Positions 7,711-16,718 of a DNA stretch of 64,000 bases are shown here, in pieces. The DNA lies in contig NZ_CAJURG010000003.1 of assembly GCF_910588715.1 (NCBI RefSeq), positions 248,001-312,000 of the forward strand, in the 5' to 3' direction. This DNA is from an uncultured Clostridium sp. GTDB taxonomy: Bacteria; Bacillota; Clostridia; Clostridiales; Clostridiaceae. The translations under genes and the position numbers were made by a program. Within the stretch, counting starts at the first letter, position 1. Every line of letters begins with the position of its first letter. Below the pieces are notes generated by a model, which saw only the letters and a list, made by a program, of their open reading frames with translations, was not told where the DNA came from and ran no database searches.

Positions 7711-9390
7711 ATGATGCAATTTTTACAAAGAATTGGTAAAGCTATTATGCTTCCAATTGCTGCACTTCCAATCGCTGGTATATTACTAGGAGTTGGTGGA
7801 GCATTACTAGGTATATCTGGGTTAAGTAATCCACCTGCTGTTTACGAACCATTAATAGCATTTGTTAACATTCCAGCTGTTACAGCTGTTTTAACTGTTA
7901 TGAAAAATATAGGTGATATAGTATTTGGTAACTTACCTTTATTATTTACAGTTGGTGTTGCTGTTGGTTTAGCTAAAAAAGATAAAGGTACTGCTGCTTT
8001 AGCTTCAGTATTTGGATTTATCGTAATGAACCAAGTTGTTTCTACACTTTTAGCTTTAGGTGTAACTCAATTAGGAGTTCTTACTCCAGATTCAGTTGGT
8101 GAATACGGAACATATGTAACTACAAACTTAGGTATATTTACATTAAATATGTCTGTATTTGGTGGTATTATAACTGGTATAGTTACTGCATTATTACACA
8201 ACAGATTCTGCACAATCCAATTACCACCAGTTATTGGATTCTTCTCAGGCGCTAGATTTGTTCCAATAATAACTTCACTTACAATGGCTTTAGTTGGTGC
8301 AGTACTTGCATTTGCATGGCCAGTTGTACAAGATGGTATTTCTGTTATAGCTAACTTAGTTAGAGAAGCTGGTACAATCGGTACTTTCTTCTATGGATTA
8401 ATTGAAAGAGCATTAATTCCATTTGGATTACATCATGTATTCTACACTCCATTCTGGTTTGGATCATTCGTTGAAGCTAACGTTTTAGTTAACGGATCTG
8501 TTCAAACTGTTGCTGGTGCTAATACAGCTTACTTCGTTCAATTATCAAGCATGACTGACTTAGTTGGTGCATCTGCCTCAACTATGAGCGATATCGTTAG
8601 TGGAACAACAAGATTCATGGCTGGTAAATTCCCATTCATGATGTTTGGTCTTCCAGCTGCTGCATTTGCAATGTATAAAGCTGCTCTTCCAAGCAAGAAA
8701 AAAGTTGTTGGATCATTATTATTAGCTGCTGGTGTAACTTCATTCTTAACTGGTATAACTGAACCATTAGAATTCACATTCTTATTTGTTGCTCCAGTTT
8801 TATATGTTGTTCACTGTGTACTTGCAGGTTTATCATTCATGTTAATGGATATATTCAATGTATTTATCGGAATGACATTCTCTGGTGGTGTAATTGACTT
8901 CTCATTATTCGGTTTACTTCCAGCTGGTGCAGGAGTTCCAACTAATTGGTACTGGGTATTAATAGTTGGTGCCGTTTATGCAGTAGTTTATTACTTAGTA
9001 TTCTACTTCTTAATCACTAAGATGAACTTAAAAACTCCAGGTAGAGATGAAAACGAAGGTGAAACTAAACTTTACACTAAAGCTGATTTCCAAAACTCTA
9101 AGGGTGGAGCTACAGAAACTGCTGCTCCAAAGACAGCTGGTAAAGGTGAAATAGCTGAAAAAGCACCTTTAGTATTAGCTGCTTTAGGTGGAGAAGAAAA
9201 CATAGTATCTGTTGATGCTTGTATCACAAGATTAAGAGTTGAAGTAAAGAGCAAAGCAAATGTAAACAAAGAAGAATTAAAAAATCTTGGTGCTGCTGGT
9301 GTTGTTGAAGTTGGTAACGGAGTTCAAGCAATATTCGGAGCAAAAGCTGATGCTTATAAAAATGCTATAAACGAAATTCTTGGTGAATAA
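7711..9390 (+). CDS. ptsG: PTS glucose-type transporter subunit IIBC
   Basis: Sugar-phosphorylating permease of the phosphotransferase system. The 559-aa protein starts with the EIIC membrane domain (FLQRIGKAIMLPIAALPIAGILLGVGGALLG, then FFSGARFVPI, HHVFYTPFWFG, GITEPLEFTFLF) over about residues 1-440. A linker rich in Ala/Glu/Lys follows, then an EIIB domain from about 480 with the phospho-cysteine in SVDACITRLRV. There is no IIA domain, so a separate IIA is needed. The Asp/Glu and G-rich EIIC signatures fit the glucose/GlcNAc family; glucose is the likely substrate, GlcNAc or maltose remain possible. AGGAGG lies 8 nt before ATG 7711. Expression is controlled by the RAT/terminator leader. 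Codon use is rich in highly used codons, as in strongly expressed genes. Confidence 0.92.
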   Translation: MMQFLQRIGKAIMLPIAALPIAGILLGVGGALLGISGLSNPPAVYEPLIAFVNIPAVTAVLTVMKNIGDIVFGNLPLLFTVGVAVGLAKKDKGTAALASVFGFIVMNQVVSTLLALGVTQLGVLTPDSVGEYGTYVTTNLGIFTLNMSVFGGIITGIVTALLHNRFCTIQLPPVIGFFSGARFVPIITSLTMALVGAVLAFAWPVVQDGISVIANLVREAGTIGTFFYGLIERALIPFGLHHVFYTPFWFGSFVEANVLVNGSVQTVAGANTAYFVQLSSMTDLVGASASTMSDIVSGTTRFMAGKFPFMMFGLPAAAFAMYKAALPSKKKVVGSLLLAAGVTSFLTGITEPLEFTFLFVAPVLYVVHCVLAGLSFMLMDIFNVFIGMTFSGGVIDFSLFGLLPAGAGVPTNWYWVLIVGAVYAVVYYLVFYFLITKMNLKTPGRDENEGETKLYTKADFQNSKGGATETAAPKTAGKGEIAEKAPLVLAALGGEENIVSVDACITRLRVEVKSKANVNKEELKNLGAAGVVEVGNGVQAIFGAKADAYKNAINEILGE

Positions 9391-9430
9391 TCTTAAAACA
9401 AAAATTTGATGTATTTAAAATATTAGAGTT

Positions 9431-9460
9431 AAAAAAAGTGGCTTTTATGCCACTTTTTTT
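9431..9460. terminator. Bidirectional terminator between ptsG and cfa
   Basis: Stem AAAGTGGC / GCCACTTT with a 6-nt loop, T run on the plus strand and T run on the minus strand. Confidence 0.85.
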
Positions 9461-9469
9461 AGTTTAAAT

Positions 9470-10648
9470 TTATTTATATATATATTCTCTTGTCATTGGT
9501 AAATTATTATTAACACCTTTTACAAATAATATTTGGTGTAAATCTATTACTCCATTATTAAAAGAAGCTGCACAAGAATATAAATACATTCTCCACATTC
9601 TTATAAATTTCTCATCAAACATTTTTCTAACTTCGTCTATATTATTATCAAAATTCTTCGCCCATTCTAACAATGTTTTTGTATAATGTAATCTTAAACT
9701 TTCTACATCTATAGTATGGTAATTATAATCAGCTGATATTTCTATTATCTCTCTAAAACTAGGTATTACACCACCTGGAAATATGTATTTTTTTATCCAT
9801 GCATCACCTTCAGATTCTTTCAGTCCACTTATGTAATGTAATAAAAATAATCCGCCTTTTTTCAATACCGCATTAACATTTTCAAAGAACAAATCATAAT
9901 TTGGTCTACCTACATGTTCTAACATCCCAACACTTACAACTCTATCAAATGAAAGTCCGCTTTTTTTAAGTTCTCTATAATCCATTAGTCTTACATCTAA
10001 TAAATCTTCAAGATTATTTTCTTTTATTCTTTCTTTAAACTTTTTATACTGTTCATTGCTTAATGTTATACCTAGTCCTTTTACTTTATATTTTTTAGCT
10101 GCTTCTATTAATAATCCACCCCATCCACAACCAATATCAAGTAAATTTAATCCTTCACTTAAATTAAGTTTTTTTAATATGTGATTAATCTTATTAATTT
10201 GTGCATCATGCAACGAATCATTTTCATCTTTAAAATATGCACAGGAATAACTTAAAGTATCATCTAACCATATTTTATAAAAATCATTACCTATATCATA
10301 GTGTGATGAAACTTCTTCTTTTTGTTTCTTCATACAAGTCGATCCACAAAATATCTTATTTAAACTTTTAAAGTTAGTAGAAAACTTATCTATACATTTT
10401 AATAATTCATTAAATACAGTAAATATGTCTCCTTCTATTTCTAAGTCTCCATTCATATAAGCTTCACCAAATGCTAATGAAGTACTTGCTAATAAATCCT
10501 TTCTTTTTAAAGGTGTTTTTAAAATTATTTTAAACTTAGGATCATCAAAACCTACTTTAATTTCTTCGCCATCCCCAAACCTTAACTTAAAAGAAATTTC
10601 ATCAAAATTTTTTAAGAAGGCTTTAAAAAAGCTTTTCTCTATGTCCAT
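9470..10648 (-). CDS. cfa: Cyclopropane-fatty-acyl-phospholipid synthase
   Basis: Methyltransferase that adds a methylene bridge from S-adenosylmethionine to unsaturated acyl chains in membrane lipids. The 392-aa protein has the family N-terminal domain (ending GEAYMNGDLEIEGD), the motif HYDIGNDFYKIWLDDTLSYSCAYF region around residue 118, the SAM site LDIGCGWGGLLIEAA near 170, GITLSNEQ, and VSVGMLEHVG. Full family length. AGAGGTG lies 9 nt before the ATG. It appears monocistronic, with its own terminator shared with ptsG. The family protects membranes in stationary or acid stress. Confidence 0.93.
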   Translation of the reverse strand: MDIEKSFFKAFLKNFDEISFKLRFGDGEEIKVGFDDPKFKIILKTPLKRKDLLASTSLAFGEAYMNGDLEIEGDIFTVFNELLKCIDKFSTNFKSLNKIFCGSTCMKKQKEEVSSHYDIGNDFYKIWLDDTLSYSCAYFKDENDSLHDAQINKINHILKKLNLSEGLNLLDIGCGWGGLLIEAAKKYKVKGLGITLSNEQYKKFKERIKENNLEDLLDVRLMDYRELKKSGLSFDRVVSVGMLEHVGRPNYDLFFENVNAVLKKGGLFLLHYISGLKESEGDAWIKKYIFPGGVIPSFREIIEISADYNYHTIDVESLRLHYTKTLLEWAKNFDNNIDEVRKMFDEKFIRMWRMYLYSCAASFNNGVIDLHQILFVKGVNNNLPMTREYIYK

Positions 10649-10683
10649 CTAAATAAGCACCTCTCATCAATTTTAAAATAAAT

Positions 10684-10764
10684 TAACCATTGTTATTAAA
10701 AATATATTTATGGCGCTATATGAGAATTTAATAAATATAAATACATTATAATAACAATGGTTTA
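10684..10764 (-). terminator. Long-loop inverted repeat downstream of rlmD
   Basis: Fourteen-bp arms AACCATTGTTATTA and complement with a loop of about 50 nt. It could be a terminator for rlmD or an operator-like repeat in front of cfa. The T tail is weak, so the role is uncertain. Confidence 0.35.
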
Positions 10765-10853
10765 AAAGCTTCTTAGCTATATATTAAATTATTCCACTTT
10801 TAATAAAATTTATTCAATAATACATATACTTAATTTTTATCCACTTTGTAGTT

Positions 10854-12221
10854 CTATAACTTAACAATCATAGCTACATTTTCAATGTGTGTAGTTTGCG
10901 GGAACATATCTACTGGCTGAACTTCAATTGTTTTATATCCATTTTTCTCTAAAATAGCTAAATCTCTAGCTAATGTACTTGGATCACAGCTTACATATAC
11001 TATTCTTTCAGCATTTATATTAGTTATAGCATTTAATAATTTAACATCACAGCCCTTTCTTGGTGGATCAACAACAACTACATCAGCTTTTACACCTTTA
11101 TTTATTAAATCTGGTATAATAACTTCTGACTCTCCAACAAAAAATTCAACATTATCAACATTATTTTCTTTAGCATTTATATTTGCGTTTTCAATAGCTT
11201 GTGGAATTATTTCAACTCCATAAACTTTCTTTGCCTTTTGCGATAAAAATAATGTTATTGTTCCAGTTCCACAATAAGCATCAAACACAGTTTCATTACC
11301 TGTTAATTTGGCATATTCTAAAGCCTTACCATATAATACTTCTGTTTGAATAGGATTAACTTGAAAAAAAGATAATGGAGATATATTAAATTTAAAATTA
11401 CCTATATAATCACTTATAGTAGACTCCCCCCATAATGTTATACATTCATCACCTAATATTACATTTGTAGGTTTAGAATTAATATTTTGTACTATACTCT
11501 TCAATCCAACTATATTATCAGCCATTACTTTTATAAATTCATCTTTATGAGGCAACTTCTTTCCATTAGTAACTAAAACAATCATTACCTCATTAGTTGT
11601 AAATCCACGTCTAATCATTATATGCCTAATAATTCCAGCTTCATCATATTTTCCATCAACATTATAAGGTTTTATATTATTCCTTTTTATCCATTCTCTT
11701 GTTAATTCAACTATCTTATCAGCTATTTCATCTTGAATTAAACAACTTTCCATATCTATTATTTCGTGGCTTCTTGGTGCAAAAAATCCTATTTTTAATT
11801 CTCCATTTACCATACCTATAGGTAATTGAACTTTATTTCTATATCTCCAAGGTTCTTTCATTCCTAACGGAAATTTAACTATACTATCATCTAACTTACC
11901 TATCTTGCTTATACAGTCCTTTACCCTTTCAAATTTAAAGTTTAATTGTTCACTATAATTAGAATGTTGTAATTTACATCCCCCACATCTTTTATTTATT
12001 TTGCATATTGGTTCGCATCTTTCTTTTGATGGCTCTATAACATTAATTAACTTAGCATAAGCAAAATTCTTTTTAGATTTAACTATTTTTGCATTAACTT
12101 TTTCACCTTTTAATGCACCTTCTATAAATATAGGAAAAGTATCATTAATCTTTGCTATCCCTTCTCCCTCATATCCTTGAGAAATTATATCTAATATGTA
12201 CTCTTTATTTTTTTCTACCAA
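10854..12221 (-). CDS. rlmD: 23S rRNA (uracil-5)-methyltransferase, RlmD/TrmA family
   Basis: SAM-dependent enzyme that makes 5-methyluridine in rRNA (RlmD/RlmCD class). Order of domains: N-terminal TRAM domain, the four-cysteine iron-sulfur cluster site (CEPICKINKRCGGCKLQH, about residues 73-90), then the methyltransferase core with QVNPIQTE, FDAYCGTGTITLFL, VVVDPPRKGC, and the catalytic motif YVSCDPSTLARDL. The open frame reaches GTG 12230, but AGGTGA lies 5 nt before TTG 12221, so I place the start there (455 aa). Which of the two uridines in 23S rRNA it modifies cannot be read from sequence. Confidence 0.9.
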   Translation of the reverse strand: MVEKNKEYILDIISQGYEGEGIAKINDTFPIFIEGALKGEKVNAKIVKSKKNFAYAKLINVIEPSKERCEPICKINKRCGGCKLQHSNYSEQLNFKFERVKDCISKIGKLDDSIVKFPLGMKEPWRYRNKVQLPIGMVNGELKIGFFAPRSHEIIDMESCLIQDEIADKIVELTREWIKRNNIKPYNVDGKYDEAGIIRHIMIRRGFTTNEVMIVLVTNGKKLPHKDEFIKVMADNIVGLKSIVQNINSKPTNVILGDECITLWGESTISDYIGNFKFNISPLSFFQVNPIQTEVLYGKALEYAKLTGNETVFDAYCGTGTITLFLSQKAKKVYGVEIIPQAIENANINAKENNVDNVEFFVGESEVIIPDLINKGVKADVVVVDPPRKGCDVKLLNAITNINAERIVYVSCDPSTLARDLAILEKNGYKTIEVQPVDMFPQTTHIENVAMIVKL

Positions 12222-12503
12222 AATTATCACCTATCAATCATTATTGTATTATTATACTTATATTAATTATTATGTACCTAGTTTTTAATATGATAAACTA
12301 ATAATATTATATATTATTTCAACTTGTTTATAAACATAGTATAAGTATTGAAATATTTTAAAGTGAATATGGAAATTATGATTATTAAATTATAAGGAAT
12401 ATTCATTTACAAGTATACTAATTTAATAAATTATTTATTTAATTATTTTTTCTATAGTATAATTAAGATAAGATGTTTAATAACATGGAAGGAGTTGAGA
12501 TAT

Positions 12504-13256
12504 TTGACTAGATTAGAGATATTAAGTCCTAAAGTAGATTTTGTTTTCAAAAGAATCTTTGGAAATGAAAGAAATCCTAAGATACTAATTTCATTTTTAA
12601 ATGCAGTAATAAAGCCAAAAGACCCAATAAAATCAGTTCAAATAATGAATACTGATATAGAAAAAGAATCTATAGAAGATAAATTTAGTAGATTAGATAT
12701 AAAGGCAAAAACCAATAAAGGTGAATTAATTAATATTGAAATAAAAATAAAAGATGAACATAATATGGTTAAAAGAAGCCTTTATTATTGGAATAAAATG
12801 TTTGAAAGTCAGCTCACAGAAGGACAAAAATATGATAAATTAACTAAAACTATTTGTATAAATATATTAAACTTTAAATGCTTAAATACTAAAGAAGCTC
12901 ATTCGGTTTATAGATTAAAAGAAATTAATACAAATGAGGAATTAACAGATATTCAAGAATTACACTTTATAGAGCTACCTAAATTACCTAAGAATGAAGA
13001 AATAAAAGATGTTTTTGATGCATGGATGGAATTTATAGAAAATCCTATTAGCAATAAGCTTGAAAAAGCAGAAATGACAATACAAGAAATAAAAGAAGCA
13101 AAAGATGAATTATTTAGACTAAGTGCCAATGATAAAGAGAGAATGAAGTATGAAGATAGAAGAGCAGCATTATTGGATAAGATAAGTGCCTTAGAAAATG
13201 CAGAAGAAAAAGGCAAAGAAATTGGAAAAAGGAAGGGGGAAAAAACAAGGCTATAG
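12504..13256 (+). CDS. Rpn-family recombination-promoting nuclease (PD-(D/E)XK), main reading frame
   Basis: The N-terminal half is the Rpn/transposase_31-type PD-(D/E)XK nuclease: LSPKVDFVFKRIFGNE, then the D...E-x-K core in LDIKAKTNKGELINIEIKIKDE, followed by RSLYYWNKMF and FIELPKLP. A charged coiled-coil region follows. AAGGAG is 9 nt before TTG 12504; an upstream TTG at 12495 abuts the ribosome binding site and is unlikely. The frame ends at TAG 13256 soon after an A6 run, while the normal family C-terminus continues in the -1 frame (next entry). Rpn genes are scattered, mobile-looking and often decayed. Confidence 0.8.
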   Translation: MTRLEILSPKVDFVFKRIFGNERNPKILISFLNAVIKPKDPIKSVQIMNTDIEKESIEDKFSRLDIKAKTNKGELINIEIKIKDEHNMVKRSLYYWNKMFESQLTEGQKYDKLTKTICINILNFKCLNTKEAHSVYRLKEINTNEELTDIQELHFIELPKLPKNEEIKDVFDAWMEFIENPISNKLEKAEMTIQEIKEAKDELFRLSANDKERMKYEDRRAALLDKISALENAEEKGKEIGKRKGEKTRL

Positions 13257-13357
13257 AAGTGGCTAGAAAATCTTTAGAAGCAGGATTAGATATAAATACT
13301 ATTTCTAGTATAACAGGATTAGATATAAGTGAAATAGAAAAATTATTCTTATATTAG
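13236..13357 (+). pseudogene. Displaced C-terminal end of the Rpn-family gene (-1 frame)
   Basis: Reading one base back from the G5A6 run at about 13235-13245 gives NKAIEVARKSLEAGLDINTI and then SSITGLDISEIEKLFLY, stop at 13357. This is the typical last segment of this family. One missing A in the A6 run would explain the break. The gene is therefore frameshifted, slipping, or a consensus error. Confidence 0.75.
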
Positions 13358-13394
13358 TCTTTATCATAGAGGTAGTTAACACTTTTTTCAAAAA

Positions 13395-13422
13395 AAAAAT
13401 ACACCTTACGGTGTATTTTTTA
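13395..13422 (+). terminator. Terminator after the Rpn gene
   Basis: Stem AAAAATACACC / GGTGTATTTTT with TTAC loop and T run. Its position right after the -1 frame stop supports the longer gene as the ancestral form. Confidence 0.8.
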
Positions 13423-13740
13423 ATAGAATCAGTTGCCATACTGTACCATCTTAATTCTTTCGAACTTTTATGATAATATCAATTATAACCTAATTTTTTA
13501 ATTTAAATTGTTAACTTTTTGTTAACTTTTTGTTTTTTATTATTTTTTGATGGTTTATCCTTCATTTTTAAACAAATTTTAAAGTACTAATGAATAATTT
13601 TATTCATTTATATGTCTTAAAATTTGTTAAAAATATATTAGTTCTTTTCTTAAAGTATATTAGCCATAAATATAAACGTATATTAGTCATAATTTATTAA
13701 AGCTAATATCTTACTTATTTTAAGAAACTTTTATGAGTAT
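13423..13740. other. Intergenic stretch without recognised gene
   Basis: About 320 AT-rich bases between the convergent Rpn gene and pyk. I see imperfect repetition of short TTAACTTTTTG units and of TATATTAG(C/T)CATAA near 13640-13700, but no ORF or RNA fold that I can name. Confidence 0.4.
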
Positions 13741-13777
13741 AAAAAAAGAAGTGTAAAAATTACACTTCTTTTTTTAT
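13741..13777. terminator. Terminator of the pfkA-pyk operon
   Basis: Stem AAAAAGAAGTGTAA with complement TTACACTTCTTTTT, 3-nt loop, T runs in both directions. It lies 7 nt past the pyk stop. Confidence 0.88.
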
Positions 13778-13783
13778 CTCAAA

Positions 13784-15196
13784 TTATTCTACTACACTTA
13801 CTTTTAAAAGGTTAGTTGATCCAACTTGATCTAATCCAGCAGCTATTATAACTGTATCTCCAGATTTAGCAAATCCATTTTCAACAGCTAACTTAGTAGC
13901 ATTTGCCATCATAGCGTCTGTTGAATTTTGGTCTTCAGCAACTACTGGATATACTCCAAAGCAGAACGCTAAGCTCTTAGCAACTTTTTCACATGGAGTT
14001 ACAGCTACTATTGCACAGTCTGGTCTGCATTGAGAAATTCTTCTTGCAGTTGATCCACTCTTAGTTGAAGAAACTATAGCAGCAGCTTTTAATTCATTGG
14101 CAGCATTACAAGCAGCTCTTGATATAACTCCTGATACAGCTGGAGTATGAGATTTAGCCTTAGAAACTGCAGTTTCATAATTTAATTTCTTTTCAGTTTC
14201 AATAGCTATTCTAGCCATTGTTTGAACTGATTCTACTGGCCAATCTCCATTAGCTGATTCTCCTGATAACATGATTGCATCTGTACCATCTAATATAGCA
14301 TTAGCTACGTCAGAAACTTCTGCTCTTGTTGGTCTTGGATTTCTCATCATTGAGTCTAACATTTGAGTTGCAGTTACAACTGGCTTTCCAGCAGCATTAC
14401 ATTTTTCAATCATCATCTTTTGAACAGCTGGTAATTTTTCAAATGGAATTTCAACTCCTAGATCTCCTCTAGCAACCATTAAACCATCAGAAGCTGCTAA
14501 TATTGAATCTATGTTATCAACACCTTCTTGATTTTCGATTTTAGAAATTATTTGGATGTGTTCTCCACCATTTGCATTTAATATTTCTCTGATTGCTTCA
14601 ACGTCTGAAGCTTTTCTTATAAATGAAGCAGCTACAGCATTAACTCCAATTTCACAACCAAATTTTAAGTCAGCTATATCTTTTTCAGTTAAAGCTGGTA
14701 ATTGGATTGAAACTCCTGGAACGTTAACTCCTTTGTGAGTTGCAACAAATCCTGTGTTTTGAACTTTACAGTGGATTTTGTTTCCTTCAATTGATTCAAC
14801 AGTTAATCCTACTAAACCATCATCTATAAGGATAGTGTCTCCTGGCTTAACATCGTTAGCTAATCCAGCATAAGTTACTGAACATTCTTCAGTATTACCT
14901 ACAACATCTCCACCAGCGTGTACTGTGAATTTAGCACCCTCTTGTAATTCAACTTTCTTTGGATCAAATTTACCAGTTCTGATTTCTGGTCCTTTTGTAT
15001 CTAACATAACAGCGATTTCTTTATTGTGCTTCTTAGCTAATTCTTTAACTAAGTTGATTCTTGCTGCATGTTCTTCATGATCTCCATGAGAGAAGTTGTG
15101 TCTTGAAACATTCATTCCTGCTTCAATTATTTGTGATAATATTTCTGGATTTTCACTAGCTGGACCGATAGTGCAAATGATTTTAGTCTTTCTCAT
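13784..15196 (-). CDS. pyk: Pyruvate kinase
   Basis: Final ATP-forming step of glycolysis (phosphoenolpyruvate to pyruvate). The 470-aa protein has the N-terminal TKIICTIGPASENPE, the B domain, the active-site signature around IISKIENQEGV with the catalytic Lys, GLMVARGDLGVEIP, and TATQMLDSMMRNPRPTRAEV. It ends after the C-terminal allosteric domain, without the extra PEP-utiliser-like domain found in Bacillus enzymes. AAGGAGAG precedes ATG 15196. It follows pfkA by 61 nt on the same strand, forming the common clostridial pfkA-pyk operon, and uses codons typical of highly expressed genes. Confidence 0.97.
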   Translation of the reverse strand: MRKTKIICTIGPASENPEILSQIIEAGMNVSRHNFSHGDHEEHAARINLVKELAKKHNKEIAVMLDTKGPEIRTGKFDPKKVELQEGAKFTVHAGGDVVGNTEECSVTYAGLANDVKPGDTILIDDGLVGLTVESIEGNKIHCKVQNTGFVATHKGVNVPGVSIQLPALTEKDIADLKFGCEIGVNAVAASFIRKASDVEAIREILNANGGEHIQIISKIENQEGVDNIDSILAASDGLMVARGDLGVEIPFEKLPAVQKMMIEKCNAAGKPVVTATQMLDSMMRNPRPTRAEVSDVANAILDGTDAIMLSGESANGDWPVESVQTMARIAIETEKKLNYETAVSKAKSHTPAVSGVISRAACNAANELKAAAIVSSTKSGSTARRISQCRPDCAIVAVTPCEKVAKSLAFCFGVYPVVAEDQNSTDAMMANATKLAVENGFAKSGDTVIIAAGLDQVGSTNLLKVSVVE

Positions 15197-15257
15197 CTAA
15201 AACTCTCCTTTAATCTCTAGATTTAATGTATTTAAAATAAATTATTAGCGCATCATA

Positions 15258-16217
15258 TTATTTAGAAATTTGCTCTGAAATTTCGTATAATTTTTCATCA
15301 AAAGTTCTAGGTAAAGCTAAAGCTTCATCTATATCTTGGTCAAATATTTCATTATCTTTTATACCAATTACTCTTGAAGTTTTACCTTCCATTAATAGTT
15401 CAATTGCTTTTGCACCCATTCTTGAAGCTAATACTCTATCAAAAGCACTTGGAGCTCCACCTCTTTGAATGTGTCCTAAAACTGTTGCTCTAGTTTCGAT
15501 TCCTGTTTGAGCTTCTATATACTTAGCTAATTCTGAAGCTCCACCAACACCTTCAGCAAGTAATACTAAATTATGCATTTTTCCAGCTTTCTTACCTTCT
15601 AAAATAACTTTACATAATTCTTCTTTATCGTAACCTTTTTCTGGTGCAATTATATATTCAGCTCCACAAGCTATACCAGTATGAAGAGCAATATCTCCAC
15701 AATTTCTACCCATAACTTCTACAATAGATACTCTTTCGTGTGAAGTTGAAGTATCTCTAATTTTATCTATAGCATCAACTACAGTATTTAATGCTGTATC
15801 AAATCCTATTGTGTAATCAGTGTAAGTTAAATCATTATCGATAGTTCCTGGTAAACCTATTGTTTTTACTCCTAACTTAGATAATAATTTAGCACCAGTG
15901 AAAGATCCATCTCCACCAATAACTACTAAAGCATCTACACCATTATCTGCAAGAATTTGTGCAGCTTCTTTTCTTACTTCTTCTTGTTTGAATTCTAAAC
16001 ATCTAGCAGTTCTTAAAATTGTACCGCCTCTTTGAATTATATCTGAAACTGATGATCTATTCATTGGGAATAATTCACCATTAATTAATCCAGCATATCC
16101 TCTTTGAACTCCCATAACTTCAATACCATTGTGTATTGCAGTTCTTACTACTGCTCTTATTGCAGCATTCATTCCTGGAGCATCTCCACCACTTGTTAAA
16201 ACAGCTATTTTCTTCAT
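15258..16217 (-). CDS. pfkA: ATP-dependent 6-phosphofructokinase
   Basis: Committing step of glycolysis, fructose 6-phosphate to fructose 1,6-bisphosphate. The 319-aa protein is the usual bacterial length: KKIAVLTSGGDAPGMNAAIR at the start, RGGTILRTAR, VIGGDGSFTGA, the catalytic motif GTIDNDL, VEVMGRNCGDIA, and the effector-site GHIQRGGAPSAFDR. The frame extends to 16265, but GAGGAGG lies just upstream of ATG 16217 and family homology begins there, so I reject the 16 extra residues. First gene of the pfkA-pyk operon. Confidence 0.97.
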   Translation of the reverse strand: MKKIAVLTSGGDAPGMNAAIRAVVRTAIHNGIEVMGVQRGYAGLINGELFPMNRSSVSDIIQRGGTILRTARCLEFKQEEVRKEAAQILADNGVDALVVIGGDGSFTGAKLLSKLGVKTIGLPGTIDNDLTYTDYTIGFDTALNTVVDAIDKIRDTSTSHERVSIVEVMGRNCGDIALHTGIACGAEYIIAPEKGYDKEELCKVILEGKKAGKMHNLVLLAEGVGGASELAKYIEAQTGIETRATVLGHIQRGGAPSAFDRVLASRMGAKAIELLMEGKTSRVIGIKDNEIFDQDIDEALALPRTFDEKLYEISEQISK

Positions 16218-16495
16218 ATAAATATTCCTCCTCGATACTACTAACGACTCTGCCTGTCCACTCACTCTGAAATATTTGTCATCATATCACTATTTTGTTT
16301 ATTGTTAAACTTTTTACCACCTTATATATTTTACTTGTAAAATGATTGTAATGCAACTAAAAATAAATGTGCTTATGTCTAAAATTATCGTTTTCTTATA
16401 GGTTTACATGACTATTTTACCCTAATTTTATCGAAAATATAGGTGTATTTTAATTATAATTTTATTTCCTTGCATTTTTTTACATTTATTATTCT

Positions 16496-16523
16496 ATTAT
16501 ATTTTATATGAAAAATATGTAAA
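16496..16523 (-). promoter_or_regulatory. Candidate promoter of pfkA-pyk
   Basis: On the minus strand TTTACA (16523-16518), 16-nt spacer, TATAAT (16501-16496). It would leave a leader of about 280 nt before pfkA, AT-rich and without a fold I recognise. The rest of the 16218-16660 gap holds nothing else I can name. Confidence 0.5.
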
Positions 16524-16659
16524 TTTCAATATTTTTTTACCTTATTGTTATTTAATTAACATTGATATTAATTATTTTTTTTATTTTAAAAATATCTTTA
16601 TTTTAAATTCGAGTTATTCAATTTACTTTTTTTGTGAAATCTTATAAAAATTTTTTTAG

Positions 16660-16702
16660 AAGAAAAATATCTTCACAAAAGAATAATTTGTGAAGATATT
16701 TA
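16660..16702 (-). terminator. Terminator after dnaE
   Basis: Stem AAATATCTTCACAAA / TTTGTGAAGATATTT with a short loop and a T-rich tail on the minus strand, just past the dnaE stop. Confidence 0.8.
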
Positions 16703-16718
16703 AACATTTTATTTAATT

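Noticed and set aside
13225..13260. Programmed -1 ribosomal frameshift in the Rpn gene
   Set aside because: AAAAAAC is present but not in the phase required for a canonical X XXY YYZ slip relative to the upstream frame, so loss of one A is the simpler reading.
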